A stretch of DNA of 64,000 nt from Oceanobacillus neutriphilus (GCF_014645515.1 NZ_BMLW01000005.1:1-64000), one strand, 5' to 3'; counted from the stretch's first letter, positions 35,311-44,624 are shown. Notes: generated from the letters alone by a model not told the origin. Made by a program: numbers and translations.

Positions 35311-35605
35311 CTCAACTTTCGCATCTGAGAATAAACATCTATACCTTACAAGGATAAGCATGTTCTTCATTATCCTGCTTACATTTTGTCACCTTTTTAT
35401 TGAAATGGAGATTGTGTATAGCGCCGCTCCGACCAACCACTACGCTTTCCATGGGGACGGCTTCAGCTAACTTGAAAAGAAACCCGCTTTTCAAGTGGAT
35501 CTTCAGCTCGCCCTGTTCCCATAGGAGTCTACGTGGTTGGTCTGCGCTTAGTTAGGCTTCTACAGCGGATGACAAAAATCATACCTGATAAAGCTGGAAA
35601 TACCC
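35311..35605 (-). mobile_element. Right-half copy of the structured TIR element, inverted
   Basis: The reverse complement matches the right half of the full copies: terminal repeat CTCAACTTTCGCATCT at 35311, hairpin B from about 35430 to 35550 with core CTTCAGCTAACTTGAAAAG at 35463, then the region down to about 35605. The left half is missing. It fills most of the gap between the ypbE-like gene and mecB, where B. subtilis has ypbF and ypbG. Confidence 0.65.
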
Positions 35606-35707
35606 ATTTTTAAAACGATACAAGCAGGTTATGTTCATCATTTGAAAATGGTGCATATAGTAATATAAATACTTGTTACGAAGTTAAGAGTAAAAGGGGG
35701 ATGCAGT

Positions 35708-36295
35708 ATGCGAATCGAACGAATTTCAACAGATCAGTTTAAAATTTTTCTTACGTTCGATGATCTTATAGAAAGAGGGTTTACCCGTGAGGACTTATGG
35801 CATGATGCATCTAATGTTCGTACTCTGTTCAGTGACATGATGTACGAAGCAAGCAGTGAGCTTGGAATGGAATTTGAAGGAATGTTACTTGTACAGGTAC
35901 ATCTTATGCAAGCCCAGGGAATGCATATTTTTGTTACGCATCAATATGATGATATTGATATAGAGTTAGATGATGAATACATCGAGATGAAGGTGACCCT
36001 TGACGAAAGCAAAGAGCTTATTTTCTCCTTTGATGATTTTGAAGATGTCATTTCCGTGGCAGGGTGTTTAACGAATATGGATATCAAGGAATCCAACGTA
36101 TATTTTATGGAAAATCGTTATTTTATGCTGTTAGATCCTTATGCGCAAACAGTCAGTCATAAGGAAAATATTATTGGTCTCATGTCTGAATTTGCTCACC
36201 CGAGTATTTTAACCTCCCATCGGATAAAAGAGTATGGAAAAGTTATTTTTGAAAAAGATGCCATATCTAAAATAAATCATTATTTTGCTTCATAG
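35708..36295 (+). CDS. mecB: Adaptor protein MecB (YpbH)
   Basis: 195-residue adaptor of the MecA family, which delivers substrates to the ClpC-ClpP protease. The N-terminal target-recognition domain is about 1-75 (MRIERISTDQFKIFLTFDDL) and the C-terminal ClpC-binding domain about 110-195. Next to gudB this is the YpbH/MecB position; the paralogue MecA lies elsewhere in B. subtilis. Length equals B. subtilis YpbH (194). The start has AAAAGGGGGATGCAGT. Confidence 0.88.
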   Translation: MRIERISTDQFKIFLTFDDLIERGFTREDLWHDASNVRTLFSDMMYEASSELGMEFEGMLLVQVHLMQAQGMHIFVTHQYDDIDIELDDEYIEMKVTLDESKELIFSFDDFEDVISVAGCLTNMDIKESNVYFMENRYFMLLDPYAQTVSHKENIIGLMSEFAHPSILTSHRIKEYGKVIFEKDAISKINHYFAS

Positions 36296-36302
36296 AGTGA
36301 AA

Positions 36303-36340
36303 CTTCATTTAAAGAGGGGTAGCCCCCTCTTTAAATGAGG
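36303..36340. repeat. Strong inverted repeat after mecB without a T run
   Basis: CTTCATTTAAAGAGGGG pairs with CCCCTCTTTAAATGAGG around a four- to six-base loop. It directly follows the mecB stop. The stem is very stable, but no T tract follows, so it is not a standard terminator; it may protect the mRNA end. The rest of 36341-36601 is AT-rich leader of gudB, with TATAAT at 36578-36583 as a possible -10 box. Confidence 0.7.
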
Positions 36341-36601
36341 CCGCTGATAAAAGGATAGGCTATAGATATAAGTATTTGACAAATCTGATTTTTTTGCTTG
36401 AAGGAAGCCGGGATTTATGATTCATAATCTCTGCTATATCTTGATAGAAAGGGTTAGAAATGCCGGAAAAATATATACATCTCTATCACTTTAATTCTTA
36501 TAAATAAGACGTTCATCTCTTTTATTGCATAATCCGTATGAAAGTGTATACTAAACTTGGAGTGAGTAAAACATTGATATAATAGTAGGGGGTAAATATT
36601 A

Positions 36602-37882
36602 ATGGTAGCCGATAAAGCAGGAGATACTTCCAAAGAAAATCAAGAGAATACTGATGTGTTAAATTCTACATTGTCTATTGTAGAAACCGCATTAAGCAAA
36701 CTTGGTTACCCTGAGGAAGTGTTTGATTTACTAAAAGAACCTTTGCGTATGCTGACTGTTCGTATTCCAGTCCGTATGGATGATGGAAAGGTTAAAGTCT
36801 TCACAGGATACAGGGCACAACATAATGATGCTGTCGGTCCAACAAAAGGCGGGATTCGTTTTCACCCGGATGTTACAGAAACAGAAGTGAAAGCACTTTC
36901 AATTTGGATGAGCTTAAAAGCCGGAATTGTCGATTTACCATATGGAGGAGCAAAAGGCGGAATCATCTGTGATCCGAGAGAAATGTCCTTTAGAGAGCTG
37001 GAGGCTTTAAGCCGCGGATATGTCCGGGCTGTTAGTCAGATTGTTGGTCCAACAAAAGATATTCCAGCTCCAGACGTATTTACAAATTCGCAAATTATGG
37101 CTTGGATGATGGATGAGTATAGCAAAATTGATAAATTAAATAACCCCGGCTTCATAACTGGAAAGCCAATCGTTCTTGGCGGTTCTCACGGCAGAGAATC
37201 TGCAACAGCTAAAGGGGTAACGATTGCTTTAAATGAAGCGGCGAAAAAGAAAGGAATTGATATCAAGGGGGCCCGCGTTGTTATTCAAGGTTTTGGTAAT
37301 GCCGGAAGTTTCCTTTCTAAATTTCTTCATGATGCCGGTGCGAAAGTTGTCGCAATTTCTGATGCGTATGGAGCATTGCACGACCCGAACGGTTTAGATA
37401 TTGATTACCTGCTGGATCGCCGTGATAGTTTCGGAACTGTTACGAAGCTTTTTGACAAAACAATTACGAATAAAGAATTATTTGAGCTGGATTGTGATAT
37501 TATTGTTCCCGCAGCAGTTGAAAATCAAATTACCAGAGACAATGCACATAATATCAAGGCTTCTATTATTGTAGAAGCAGCAAATGGTCCAACAACAATG
37601 GAAGCAACAAAAATTCTTACGGATAGAGATGTCCTGATTGTTCCTGATGTTCTGGCATCTGCCGGCGGAGTAACTGTATCTTACTTTGAATGGGTACAAA
37701 ATAACCAGGGCTTTTATTGGACAGAAGAAGAAATCGACAAAAGATTACATGAAATTATGATTAAGTCTTTCAATAGTATATACAATATGGCGAAAACAAG
37801 AAAAATTGATATGCGGCTGGCAGCTTATATGATAGGCGTACGGAAAATGGCTGAAGCTTCCCGTTTCAGAGGCTGGGTTTAA
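36602..37882 (+). CDS. gudB: NAD-specific glutamate dehydrogenase GudB
   Basis: Oxidative deamination of glutamate to 2-oxoglutarate. 426 residues. The substrate-binding block GPTKGGIRFHP and the catalytic-lysine block KAGIVDLPYGGAKGG are intact; the Rossmann domain has GFGNAGSF. The laboratory strain B. subtilis 168 carries a nine-base duplication that inactivates gudB near the VKA triplet; here the segment TETEVKALSIW has a single VKA, so the enzyme should be active. The start has GTAGGGGGTAAATATTA. Context (mecB before, ypdA after) fits gudB, not rocG. Confidence 0.94.
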   Translation: MVADKAGDTSKENQENTDVLNSTLSIVETALSKLGYPEEVFDLLKEPLRMLTVRIPVRMDDGKVKVFTGYRAQHNDAVGPTKGGIRFHPDVTETEVKALSIWMSLKAGIVDLPYGGAKGGIICDPREMSFRELEALSRGYVRAVSQIVGPTKDIPAPDVFTNSQIMAWMMDEYSKIDKLNNPGFITGKPIVLGGSHGRESATAKGVTIALNEAAKKKGIDIKGARVVIQGFGNAGSFLSKFLHDAGAKVVAISDAYGALHDPNGLDIDYLLDRRDSFGTVTKLFDKTITNKELFELDCDIIVPAAVENQITRDNAHNIKASIIVEAANGPTTMEATKILTDRDVLIVPDVLASAGGVTVSYFEWVQNNQGFYWTEEEIDKRLHEIMIKSFNSIYNMAKTRKIDMRLAAYMIGVRKMAEASRFRGWV

Positions 37883-37892
37883 TTAAAAATGC

Positions 37893-37963
37893 GTGTTCAA
37901 AAATCTGATAAATAGGACCAGGAAATTCGACGCGTCATTTTTTATTGGCTCTTTTGAACATCC
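37893..37963 (+). repeat. TGTTCAAAAATC...CTTTTGAACA hairpin repeat, copy 4
   Basis: The left arm TGTTCAAAA is the exact complement of the right arm TTTTGAACA; the loop of about 50 bases is variable. Follows the gudB stop. Confidence 0.6.
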
Positions 37964-38030
37964 TCAAAAAAAACGGAATGTGTCAATTTATGAAAAGAAA
38001 CCGTTCAGAAATTTAATGTTCTAAATGATA

Positions 38031-38069
38031 CAAATAAAAAACTCTTTCACAACAAGAGTTTTTTATTTG
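38031..38069 (+). terminator. Terminator after gudB
   Basis: CAAATAAAAAACTCTT pairs with AAGAGTTTTTTATTTG over the loop TCACAAC. Works in either direction. Confidence 0.85.
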
Positions 38070-38158
38070 TTTGTAAGGATAATCTTTTCTATTTGCCATG
38101 CCGTCTGCTTCGTTGTACGATAGGTAATGAAAATTTCATTTGAAAATTAAAGATAAAA

Positions 38159-38199
38159 AAGCGGTTGATTCACCAAACAGCAGCGAATTAACCGTTTTT
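38159..38199 (+). terminator. Hairpin just before ypdA, terminator or attenuator
   Basis: AGCGGTTGATTC pairs imperfectly with GCGAATTAACCG and is followed by TTTTTC. It lies 30 bases before the ypdA start, which leaves little room for a promoter after it, so a leader attenuator is possible. Confidence 0.4.
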
Positions 38200-38228
38200 C
38201 TAAGCGATGGATGAAGGAAGGATACGAA

Positions 38229-39203
38229 ATGCTAGACGAAAAAATCATTATTATTGGAGCTGGGCCATGTGGGATGGCATGTGCATTAGAGCTTCAGAAA
38301 AAAGGCCAAAATCCTTTATTAATTGAAAAAGGAAATGTAGTGCAAACTATTAGTAATTTCCCGACACACCAAACATTCTTCAGCTCAAGTGAGCGTTTAG
38401 AAATTGGCGATGTCCCTTTTATTTCTGAAAATAAAAAACCAGTGCGGAACCAGGCAATGGTCTATTATCGAGAAGTTGCCGAGCGGAATAATTTGCGTGT
38501 GAATGCCTTTGAAAAATTAGTGTCTCTTGAAAAAGATGGAGTAAATTTTGCCTTAAAAACTGTTAAAAGTAATGGTGATGAGGTTAGTTATCGTGCTGAA
38601 AAAGTTATTATGGCAACAGGATATTATGATCAGCCAAACTATCTGGAGATCCCGGGAGAAGATTTGCCAAAGGTGACTCATTATTTTAAAGAAGCTCATG
38701 AATACTTTAATCAGAAGGTTGCTGTTATCGGCGGCAAAAACTCTTCTGTTGATGCCACGCTTGAGCTGTATAAAGCGGGAGCACATGTTACGGTTATTTA
38801 CCGTGGAGATGTATATTCAGAGAGTATAAAACCATGGATTTTACCAGAGTTTGAATCACTTGTCCGAAACGGGAAAGTAGATATGGTTTTTGGAGCATCT
38901 GTGACAGAAATAACAGATACACATCTCAACTATCAAAAAAACGGTCAAGAGGTCACCATTGAAAATGACTTCGTCTTCGCTATGACAGGTTATCGTCCAG
39001 ATTATCGCTTGTTAAAACAAGCAGGTGTAAAGATTAATCTGGAGAATGGCAAACCGGTACATGATGAGAATACTATGGAAACCAATGTGAAAAATCTGTT
39101 TATTGCAGGAGTAGTTGCCGCTGGATATGATAATAATAAAGTGTTTATTGAAAATGGCCGTTTCCATGGAGAATTGATAGCTGCGTCTATCTTCTCTTCA
39201 TAA
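38229..39203 (+). CDS. ypdA: YpdA/Bdr, bacillithiol disulfide reductase-type flavoprotein
   Basis: FAD/NADPH-dependent oxidoreductase reported to reduce oxidised bacillithiol. 324 residues from the ATG at 38229, the same as B. subtilis YpdA. FAD-binding GAGPCGMACALELQKKG is near 9-25, the NADPH motif GGKNSSVDATLEL is near 168 and the second FAD segment NLFIAGVVAAGYD is near 290. The thioredoxin-reductase CxxC is missing, as in YpdA. The in-frame ATG at 38211 overlaps the ribosome site AAGGAAGG and is rejected. Confidence 0.92.
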   Translation: MLDEKIIIIGAGPCGMACALELQKKGQNPLLIEKGNVVQTISNFPTHQTFFSSSERLEIGDVPFISENKKPVRNQAMVYYREVAERNNLRVNAFEKLVSLEKDGVNFALKTVKSNGDEVSYRAEKVIMATGYYDQPNYLEIPGEDLPKVTHYFKEAHEYFNQKVAVIGGKNSSVDATLELYKAGAHVTVIYRGDVYSESIKPWILPEFESLVRNGKVDMVFGASVTEITDTHLNYQKNGQEVTIENDFVFAMTGYRPDYRLLKQAGVKINLENGKPVHDENTMETNVKNLFIAGVVAAGYDNNKVFIENGRFHGELIAASIFSS

Positions 39204-39274
39204 TTCTTTTTTTTGATATTAGGACTGACTTATTACACTCTGATAATTTTATGGAAGCACATAAACACAACTCG

Positions 39275-39326
39275 CAATCAGCGGGATGTGAGAGAGCAGG
39301 TTCCCGCTGATTGAAGTTTTATTTTA
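39275..39326 (+). terminator. Terminator after ypdA
   Basis: CAATCAGCGGGA pairs with TCCCGCTGATTG over a loop of about 14 bases, followed by AAGTTTTATTTT. Confidence 0.75.
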
Positions 39327-39425
39327 TTATAAAAGAGATGATGCCGGGCAGGGTTTATTTTCTTCCTGCAGCAAAGTGCAGATATCAAAGGATTTACATA
39401 ATAAACATAAAAAGAAGGTAATTAC

Positions 39426-40391
39426 ATGAAAAAAGTCTTGATGATTGCAACGGGCGGCACAATTGCAAGTGATACAAATGAGGAAAGCGGCAAATTAGCT
39501 TCTGGTGTCTTAACTGGAGAAGAAATTATTGAAAAATGTGATATTCCAGTCGATATAGAAGTAAAGGTTGATTCCTTTTTTCAAAAAGCAAGTATGCATT
39601 TAAATTTTTCTGATTTAATCAAGATTAAAGAAGAATTGGACAACTATTTAAACGAAGAAGCTTTTGACGGCATTGTTATTACACAAGGGACAGACACGTT
39701 GGAAGAAGCTTCTTATTTCATGCATCTAATTTCAAATTACAATATTCCAATCGTATTTACCGGATCACAGCGTTCTCCACAGGAAGTAGGTACAGACTCT
39801 TTTATCAATATTAAAAATGCGATACTTGCTGCCTGCAGTGAGGATTTAAAAGACGTCGGCGTAACTGTTGTATTCAATGAGCGTATTTTTCACTCCCGCT
39901 ATGTCCGGAAAGAACATGCTTCTAATATTCAAGGCTTTAATGCTTTTGGTTATGGTTATTTGGGCATTATCGATAATAATAATGTACGTGTATTCCAAAA
40001 GCCGACTTACCGGGAGTATTTGGAATTGAAAAGAGAGCTGCCTGCAGTTGATATTATTAAAGTATACATGGATGCTGACGGCAAATATATACAAGCAGCA
40101 ATAGATAGCGGTGTAAAAGGTCTGATTCTTGAAGGGGTCGGAAGAGGACAGGTATCACGGACGATGATGCCTGTTGTTAAAGAGTGTATCAAACAGGGAA
40201 TAGCGGTAGTAATTACAACCTCAGCTGTTGAAGGAGAGGTCTATCCTACTTACGATTATGAGGGAAGCACTTATGATTTGATGGAGAATGGTGTTCTCCT
40301 TGGAAAAGACTATGATAGTAAAAAGGCAAGAATAAAGCTTCTTGTTGGTCTGGCAAGTAACGTGGAACTGGAACATTTATTTGACATATAA
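39426..40391 (+). CDS. ansA: L-asparaginase, type I-like
   Basis: Hydrolyses asparagine to aspartate and ammonia. 321 residues without a signal peptide, so cytosolic. The nucleophile threonine lies in ATGGTIAS near 8-15 and the second catalytic threonine in TQGTDTLEEASYFM near 86-99; a lysine follows in the FTGSQRSP region. B. subtilis has ansA elsewhere, so its place between ypdA and prsW is different. The start has AAGAAGGTAATTAC. It ends 34 bases before prsW and may be co-transcribed with it. Confidence 0.88.
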   Translation: MKKVLMIATGGTIASDTNEESGKLASGVLTGEEIIEKCDIPVDIEVKVDSFFQKASMHLNFSDLIKIKEELDNYLNEEAFDGIVITQGTDTLEEASYFMHLISNYNIPIVFTGSQRSPQEVGTDSFINIKNAILAACSEDLKDVGVTVVFNERIFHSRYVRKEHASNIQGFNAFGYGYLGIIDNNNVRVFQKPTYREYLELKRELPAVDIIKVYMDADGKYIQAAIDSGVKGLILEGVGRGQVSRTMMPVVKECIKQGIAVVITTSAVEGEVYPTYDYEGSTYDLMENGVLLGKDYDSKKARIKLLVGLASNVELEHLFDI

Positions 40392-40425
40392 TTTTTAATC
40401 GAATAGAGAAGAGGAGTAAGAATTA

Positions 40426-41097
40426 ATGATAGCTGCTCTATCTGCTGGTATCGCCCCTGCTGTAGCTTTTATGACTTTTATTTATTTACGTGACCGCATC
40501 ACAGAACCGATTTGGCTGATAGCCCGCATGTTTGTTACGGGGGCTTTAATTGTGCTGCCAATTATGTTTATTCAATATGGTATTCATGCGGAGCTGAATA
40601 ATATCCCGATTATTGTAGAAGCATTTCTGTTCAGTGCTTTTTTGGAAGAGTTTTTTAAGTGGTTTATGTTTATGTTCTTGATTTATCAGCATGATGAATT
40701 TGATAACCACTATGATGGAATCGTATATGCCAGTGCAATCAGCTTAGGATTTGCATCGCTTGAAAATGTATTCTATTTGTTATCAAATGGAATTGAATTT
40801 GCATGGATGCGTGCACTATATCCTGTTTCGTCCCATGCCCTGTTTGGGATTATTATGGGATATTATTTAGGAAAGGCAAAAATGAATTCGAAATACAAAG
40901 GCAGGTATTTAACTACCGCATTTGTGCTGCCATTTTTGTTACATGGTGTATACAATTACATATTACTCGGATTAAATCAATTTATTATTATTTTATCGAT
41001 CTTTTTAGCTGGTGTATGGATTTTTGCCATTTACCGTTTAAAACATGCCAGAACGTATGATATTCGTTTTCTCCCTGATAAATTTATAAACAAATAG
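40426..41097 (+). CDS. prsW: PrsW, glutamic-type intramembrane protease
   Basis: Membrane protease that in B. subtilis makes the first cut in the anti-sigma factor RsiW, releasing sigma W. 223 residues (B. subtilis 218), with about seven to eight membrane segments. The family motifs are present: FLEEFFKWFMF near 71-81 (catalytic EE), DGIVYASAISLGFASLEN near 99-116 and HALFGIIMGYYLG near 137-149. The start has GAAGAGGAGTAAGAATTA. No rsiW/sigW is in the window. Confidence 0.92.
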   Translation: MIAALSAGIAPAVAFMTFIYLRDRITEPIWLIARMFVTGALIVLPIMFIQYGIHAELNNIPIIVEAFLFSAFLEEFFKWFMFMFLIYQHDEFDNHYDGIVYASAISLGFASLENVFYLLSNGIEFAWMRALYPVSSHALFGIIMGYYLGKAKMNSKYKGRYLTTAFVLPFLLHGVYNYILLGLNQFIIILSIFLAGVWIFAIYRLKHARTYDIRFLPDKFINK

Positions 41098-41098
41098 A

Positions 41099-41135
41099 TA
41101 AAAAAGCTGACGAATCGTTTCGTCAGCTTTTTTAT
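41099..41135 (+). terminator. Terminator after prsW
   Basis: AAAAAAGCTGACGAA pairs with TTCGTCAGCTTTTTT around a four-base loop. Confidence 0.9.
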
Positions 41136-41369
41136 CTGTAAAGAAAGAACTGTTATCTACCAGTAATCGGATTGATTTTAAATGTTTATGAATAAAAAGA
41201 AGAATTGCACAAAAAATAGGCTTAGATAAAACGAAACTCCATTCTGTAAGATCCCTTATACAGGATGTCAGTTGAGTGAATCAGGAAATCAGCTTACCTG
41301 ATCTTCAGCCTGCGCCAAAAAGAATACAAGCATTTTTATAGCTTGTAAAGTGCCCCTTTGACTAATAAG

Positions 41370-41440
41370 TGAGACTGGTGCCGGGTCCGGGACTGCGATT
41401 GATTGTTCCGCCGTAAACATTTGCGAAGAGCCGCCTCACC
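41370..41440. repeat. Degenerate fragment related to the TIR-element insertion
   Basis: GGGACTGCGATT...GTTCCGCCGTAAACATTTGCG resembles the 29-base unit inside the element copy at 30532 (31205-31270). The remaining part of 41136-41600 holds the sleB leader and nothing else I can name. Confidence 0.35.
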
Positions 41441-41600
41441 AAAAGTGCTGGAGGCTTTTAGGCTGGAGATTTAAGGACGGTTATCCGTGATTAAAATTTC
41501 TCTTTAGGCAATCTTTCTTCAAACTGCTTTCTAAAAGGTTATAGGATGGCAGTTAGTGTTATGAAAGAAAAGCTTAAGAGAAGAAAATGGAGGCTTAAAT

Positions 41601-42380
41601 ATGAACAGAGTTCACAAACCTATGATTTTTAGCTTAACACTCTTTGTATTCCTATCTGTATTTATTTTCGCTAAGCCGGAACAAACAAGTGCATTTAGTG
41701 ATCAAGTCATTCAACAAGGGGCTGTTGGGGAGGACGTTATTGAACTGCAAGCCAGATTAAAGCATATTGGTTTTTATAATGGCAAAATTGACGGAGTATT
41801 TGGATGGGGGACATATTGGGCTTTAAGAAATTTTCAATATGAATTCGGAATGGAAATCGACGGACTTGCCGGACAGACAGCAAAAGATAAGCTCGTGCAG
41901 ACAACAAATTATGATAAAGAAAAAGTGAAACAGGAAATGTATGGCACCGGCACAGCTCCATCAGGAGGAAATAATGAAGGCGGGGAAAGTGCACCTGTCA
42001 GCTCTACAAATGTCCCGCAAGGATATTCCAATAACGATATTCAGCTAATGGCAAATGCAGTATATGGTGAATCCAGAGGAGAGCCCTATGAAGGCCAGGT
42101 AGCTGTAGCGGCGGTTATCCTTAATCGGGTAAACAGTCCATTATTCCCGGATACGGTATCTGGCGTTATCTTTGAGCCCAGAGCATTTACAGCAGTTGCA
42201 GATGGACAAATATGGCTTGAGCCGAACGAACAGGCAAGAGAAGCTGTGCTCGATGCTATCAATGGCTGGGACCCTTCAGGAAATGCACTTTATTATTTTA
42301 ATCCGGATACGGCTACTTCAGGCTGGATCTGGTCCAGACCACAGATTAAAACAATTGGAAAACATATATTCTGCAGTTAG
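41601..42380 (+). CDS. sleB: Spore cortex-lytic enzyme SleB
   Basis: Hydrolyses cortex peptidoglycan during germination (lytic transglycosylase type). 259 residues, shorter than B. subtilis SleB (305), mainly in the linker. A signal peptide covers 1-30 (cleavage near TSA-F). A peptidoglycan-binding domain follows at about 36-95 (GEDVIELQARLKHIGFY), then a Gly/Ser linker, then the catalytic domain at about 143-258 with the key glutamate in YGESRGEPYEGQVAVAAVILNR. The start has AATGGAGGCTTAAAT. YpeB, its required partner, follows 16 bases later. Confidence 0.93.
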   Translation: MNRVHKPMIFSLTLFVFLSVFIFAKPEQTSAFSDQVIQQGAVGEDVIELQARLKHIGFYNGKIDGVFGWGTYWALRNFQYEFGMEIDGLAGQTAKDKLVQTTNYDKEKVKQEMYGTGTAPSGGNNEGGESAPVSSTNVPQGYSNNDIQLMANAVYGESRGEPYEGQVAVAAVILNRVNSPLFPDTVSGVIFEPRAFTAVADGQIWLEPNEQAREAVLDAINGWDPSGNALYYFNPDTATSGWIWSRPQIKTIGKHIFCS

Positions 42381-42396
42381 AAAGGTGTGAAAACGA

Positions 42397-43746
42397 ATGT
42401 ATCGTTGGATTACAATTACATTGTTGACAGTAGCTCTTATTTCCGTATCGATTTGGGGCTACCATTCAAATAAACAAAAGAATGATTTATATGTTCAGGC
42501 AGAGAATGAATATCAAAGGTCCTTCCATGAACTCACATACAATATGGATGTGCTAAATGATCAGATAGGAACCTCATTAGCAATGAATTCACCAGACAAA
42601 TTATCACCACAGTTTGTTGATATTTGGCGGATCAGCTCAAATGCTCATGCAAATACAGGGCAGCTGCCAATGGGGTTACTGCCGATTCATAAAACGGAGG
42701 AATTTCTATCAGATTTAGGGGATTTTACGTATCAGACTGCCATTCGTAATTTGGATGATGATCCATTAACAGATGAAGAAACAGAACAACTGGAAAAATT
42801 TTATAAGCAATCTGGAGAAATAAGAGATGAGCTTAGAGAAGCACAGCATCTTTCTTTAAGCAACGGATCAAAATGGATGGATGTGGAACAAGCTCTATTA
42901 AATACAGATACAGATGGCAAAAAAGATAATGATATGGTTAACAGCTTCCAGGCAGTAGAGGATTCTTTTAACGCCTCTACGGAGGAGACGACGGAAGAAA
43001 GTACCACCAGTACAGACACAGAAGAACATTCTTATAAAAATGTAACTGGTAACGATCTAACGGAAGAAGAAGCATTGAAGAAAGCCGAAAAGATTTTTGG
43101 CAGGGAAGATGGAACTGAATGGACGATTACAAAATCTGGCGATGGAGCATTAACACCTATGTACAGTGTCTCCTATGATGAGAACGGGGAACGGGGCTAT
43201 GCAGATTTAACAGTGAAAGGCGGCCATCCGCTTAATTTACTAATTTCCAGAGAAATAGACGGGAAACAATTAAGTTTGAATGAAGGATTTGAAATTGCAT
43301 CTGATTATCTTTCAGAGCTCGGATTTGATGAAATGCAGCTTTTCCAAAGCAGTGAATATGATAAGGTTGGTATTTACTCCTTCGTATATGAAGATGATGG
43401 TGTCCGGGTTTTCTCTGATGCTGTAGAGGTAAAAGTAGCCTTAGATAATGGGGATATTACAGGATTGACAGCAAACAATTACTTTAAAAATCATGTTAAG
43501 CGCGATATCCCGAACCCTGCTATTTCTGAAGAAGAAGCCCGCGATGCCGTAAATCAAAATGTAACTATTCAAGAAAACCATCTGGCGATTATTGATGATA
43601 GCCAAGGAAAAGAGATTTTGACTTATGAATTTTTGGGTACAAGAGACGATGCAACTTACCGAATATTTATTAACGCAGAAACTGGTGCCGAAGAAAAAAT
43701 TGAAAAAATGACAGATGCCGAGATTAATTACAATTCTGTTATTTAA
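42397..43746 (+). CDS. ypeB: Germination protein YpeB
   Basis: Needed for SleB to be present and stable in the spore. 449 residues (B. subtilis 450). One N-terminal membrane anchor (about 4-22), a helical N-terminal region, an acidic Thr/Ser/Glu-rich linker near 195-215 and three C-terminal PepSY/YPEB-type repeats (about 220-450) with segments such as ISEEEARDAVNQ. The start has AGAAAGGTGTGAAAACGA. sleB-ypeB is a conserved forespore operon. Confidence 0.93.
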   Translation: MYRWITITLLTVALISVSIWGYHSNKQKNDLYVQAENEYQRSFHELTYNMDVLNDQIGTSLAMNSPDKLSPQFVDIWRISSNAHANTGQLPMGLLPIHKTEEFLSDLGDFTYQTAIRNLDDDPLTDEETEQLEKFYKQSGEIRDELREAQHLSLSNGSKWMDVEQALLNTDTDGKKDNDMVNSFQAVEDSFNASTEETTEESTTSTDTEEHSYKNVTGNDLTEEEALKKAEKIFGREDGTEWTITKSGDGALTPMYSVSYDENGERGYADLTVKGGHPLNLLISREIDGKQLSLNEGFEIASDYLSELGFDEMQLFQSSEYDKVGIYSFVYEDDGVRVFSDAVEVKVALDNGDITGLTANNYFKNHVKRDIPNPAISEEEARDAVNQNVTIQENHLAIIDDSQGKEILTYEFLGTRDDATYRIFINAETGAEEKIEKMTDAEINYNSVI

Positions 43747-43783
43747 AATAAAAATGAAGTCCCAATGTAATAAATAGAATAAG

Positions 43784-43828
43784 CTGCCTTCGAAAAAAAG
43801 ATTATCGTCTAATTTTCGAAGGCAATTT
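43784..43828 (+). terminator. Terminator after ypeB
   Basis: TGCCTTCGAAAA pairs with TTTTCGAAGGCA; a short T stretch follows. Confidence 0.65.
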
Positions 43829-43937
43829 GCATTAGTAACATTTGCAACGTGATAAATAATTTCGGAATATGTTATGATTGTATAGTATAGAACTCGCTTG
43901 GCAAAAGTCAGGCTTTTTAATGGCAGGAGTGAAAATA

Positions 43938-44624
43938 ATGGATAGTATTTCAATTGCAATCGACGGACCGGCTGCAGCTGGAAAGAGTACCGTTGCAAAG
44001 CAGATTGCAAAAAAGTTAGGGATTATTTATATTGACACAGGAGCGATGTATAGAGCACTTACTTTTCAAGTGCTTCAAGAGAATATTGATCCTGAAGATG
44101 AAAAGGCAGTAATGGAAATTTTAAATAAGATTGATATTCAGCTTGTTCAACAGGAAGACGGTCAGCATGTATTAATTGATGGCAGGGATGTAACTGAAGT
44201 AATCCGGTATCCAGATGTTACTGCATCTGTTTCTGCAATTGCAAAGCATCCTGCAGTACGTAAAAATATGGTATCCGCCCAGCAGGACCTTGCAAAGGAT
44301 CACAGCGTTGTAATGGACGGACGTGATATAGGCTCTCAGGTATTACCTGATGCTGACGTGAAAATTTTTCTTATTGCTTCTGTAGCTGAACGGGCAAAAC
44401 GCCGCTTTGAGGAAAATAAACAAAAGGGCATACCTGCTGACTTACATACACTGGAAAAAGAAATAGAGAAACGGGATGAACTTGATTCCACTCGTGAAGC
44501 ATCTCCATTGGTAAAAGCAGAGGATGCTATTGAACTGGATACTACTTCCCTATCCATTGATGATGTTACTGAAAAAATTCTCGAAATATGCCAGCCGTTT
44601 ATTAAAAAACTTGATATTCGCTAA
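43938..44624 (+). CDS. cmk: Cytidylate kinase
   Basis: Phosphorylates CMP and dCMP. 228 residues (B. subtilis 224). The P-loop is GPAAAGKST at 10-18, the substrate pocket GAMYRALT is near 35-42, and [19 protein letters not shown] is near 128-146, with the LID segment RAKRRFEE. The ATG at 43938 has GGCAGGAGTGAAAATA; an in-frame start at 43878 would add 20 unrelated residues. Confidence 0.95.
   Translation: MDSISIAIDGPAAAGKSTVAKQIAKKLGIIYIDTGAMYRALTFQVLQENIDPEDEKAVMEILNKIDIQLVQQEDGQHVLIDGRDVTEVIRYPDVTASVSAIAKHPAVRKNMVSAQQDLAKDHSVVMDGRDIGSQVLPDADVKIFLIASVAERAKRRFEENKQKGIPADLHTLEKEIEKRDELDSTREASPLVKAEDAIELDTTSLSIDDVTEKILEICQPFIKKLDIR

Noticed and set aside
36880-36910. Inactivating triplet duplication in gudB as in B. 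subtilis 168
   Set aside because: Only one VKA is present; the frame and the active-site segment are intact.
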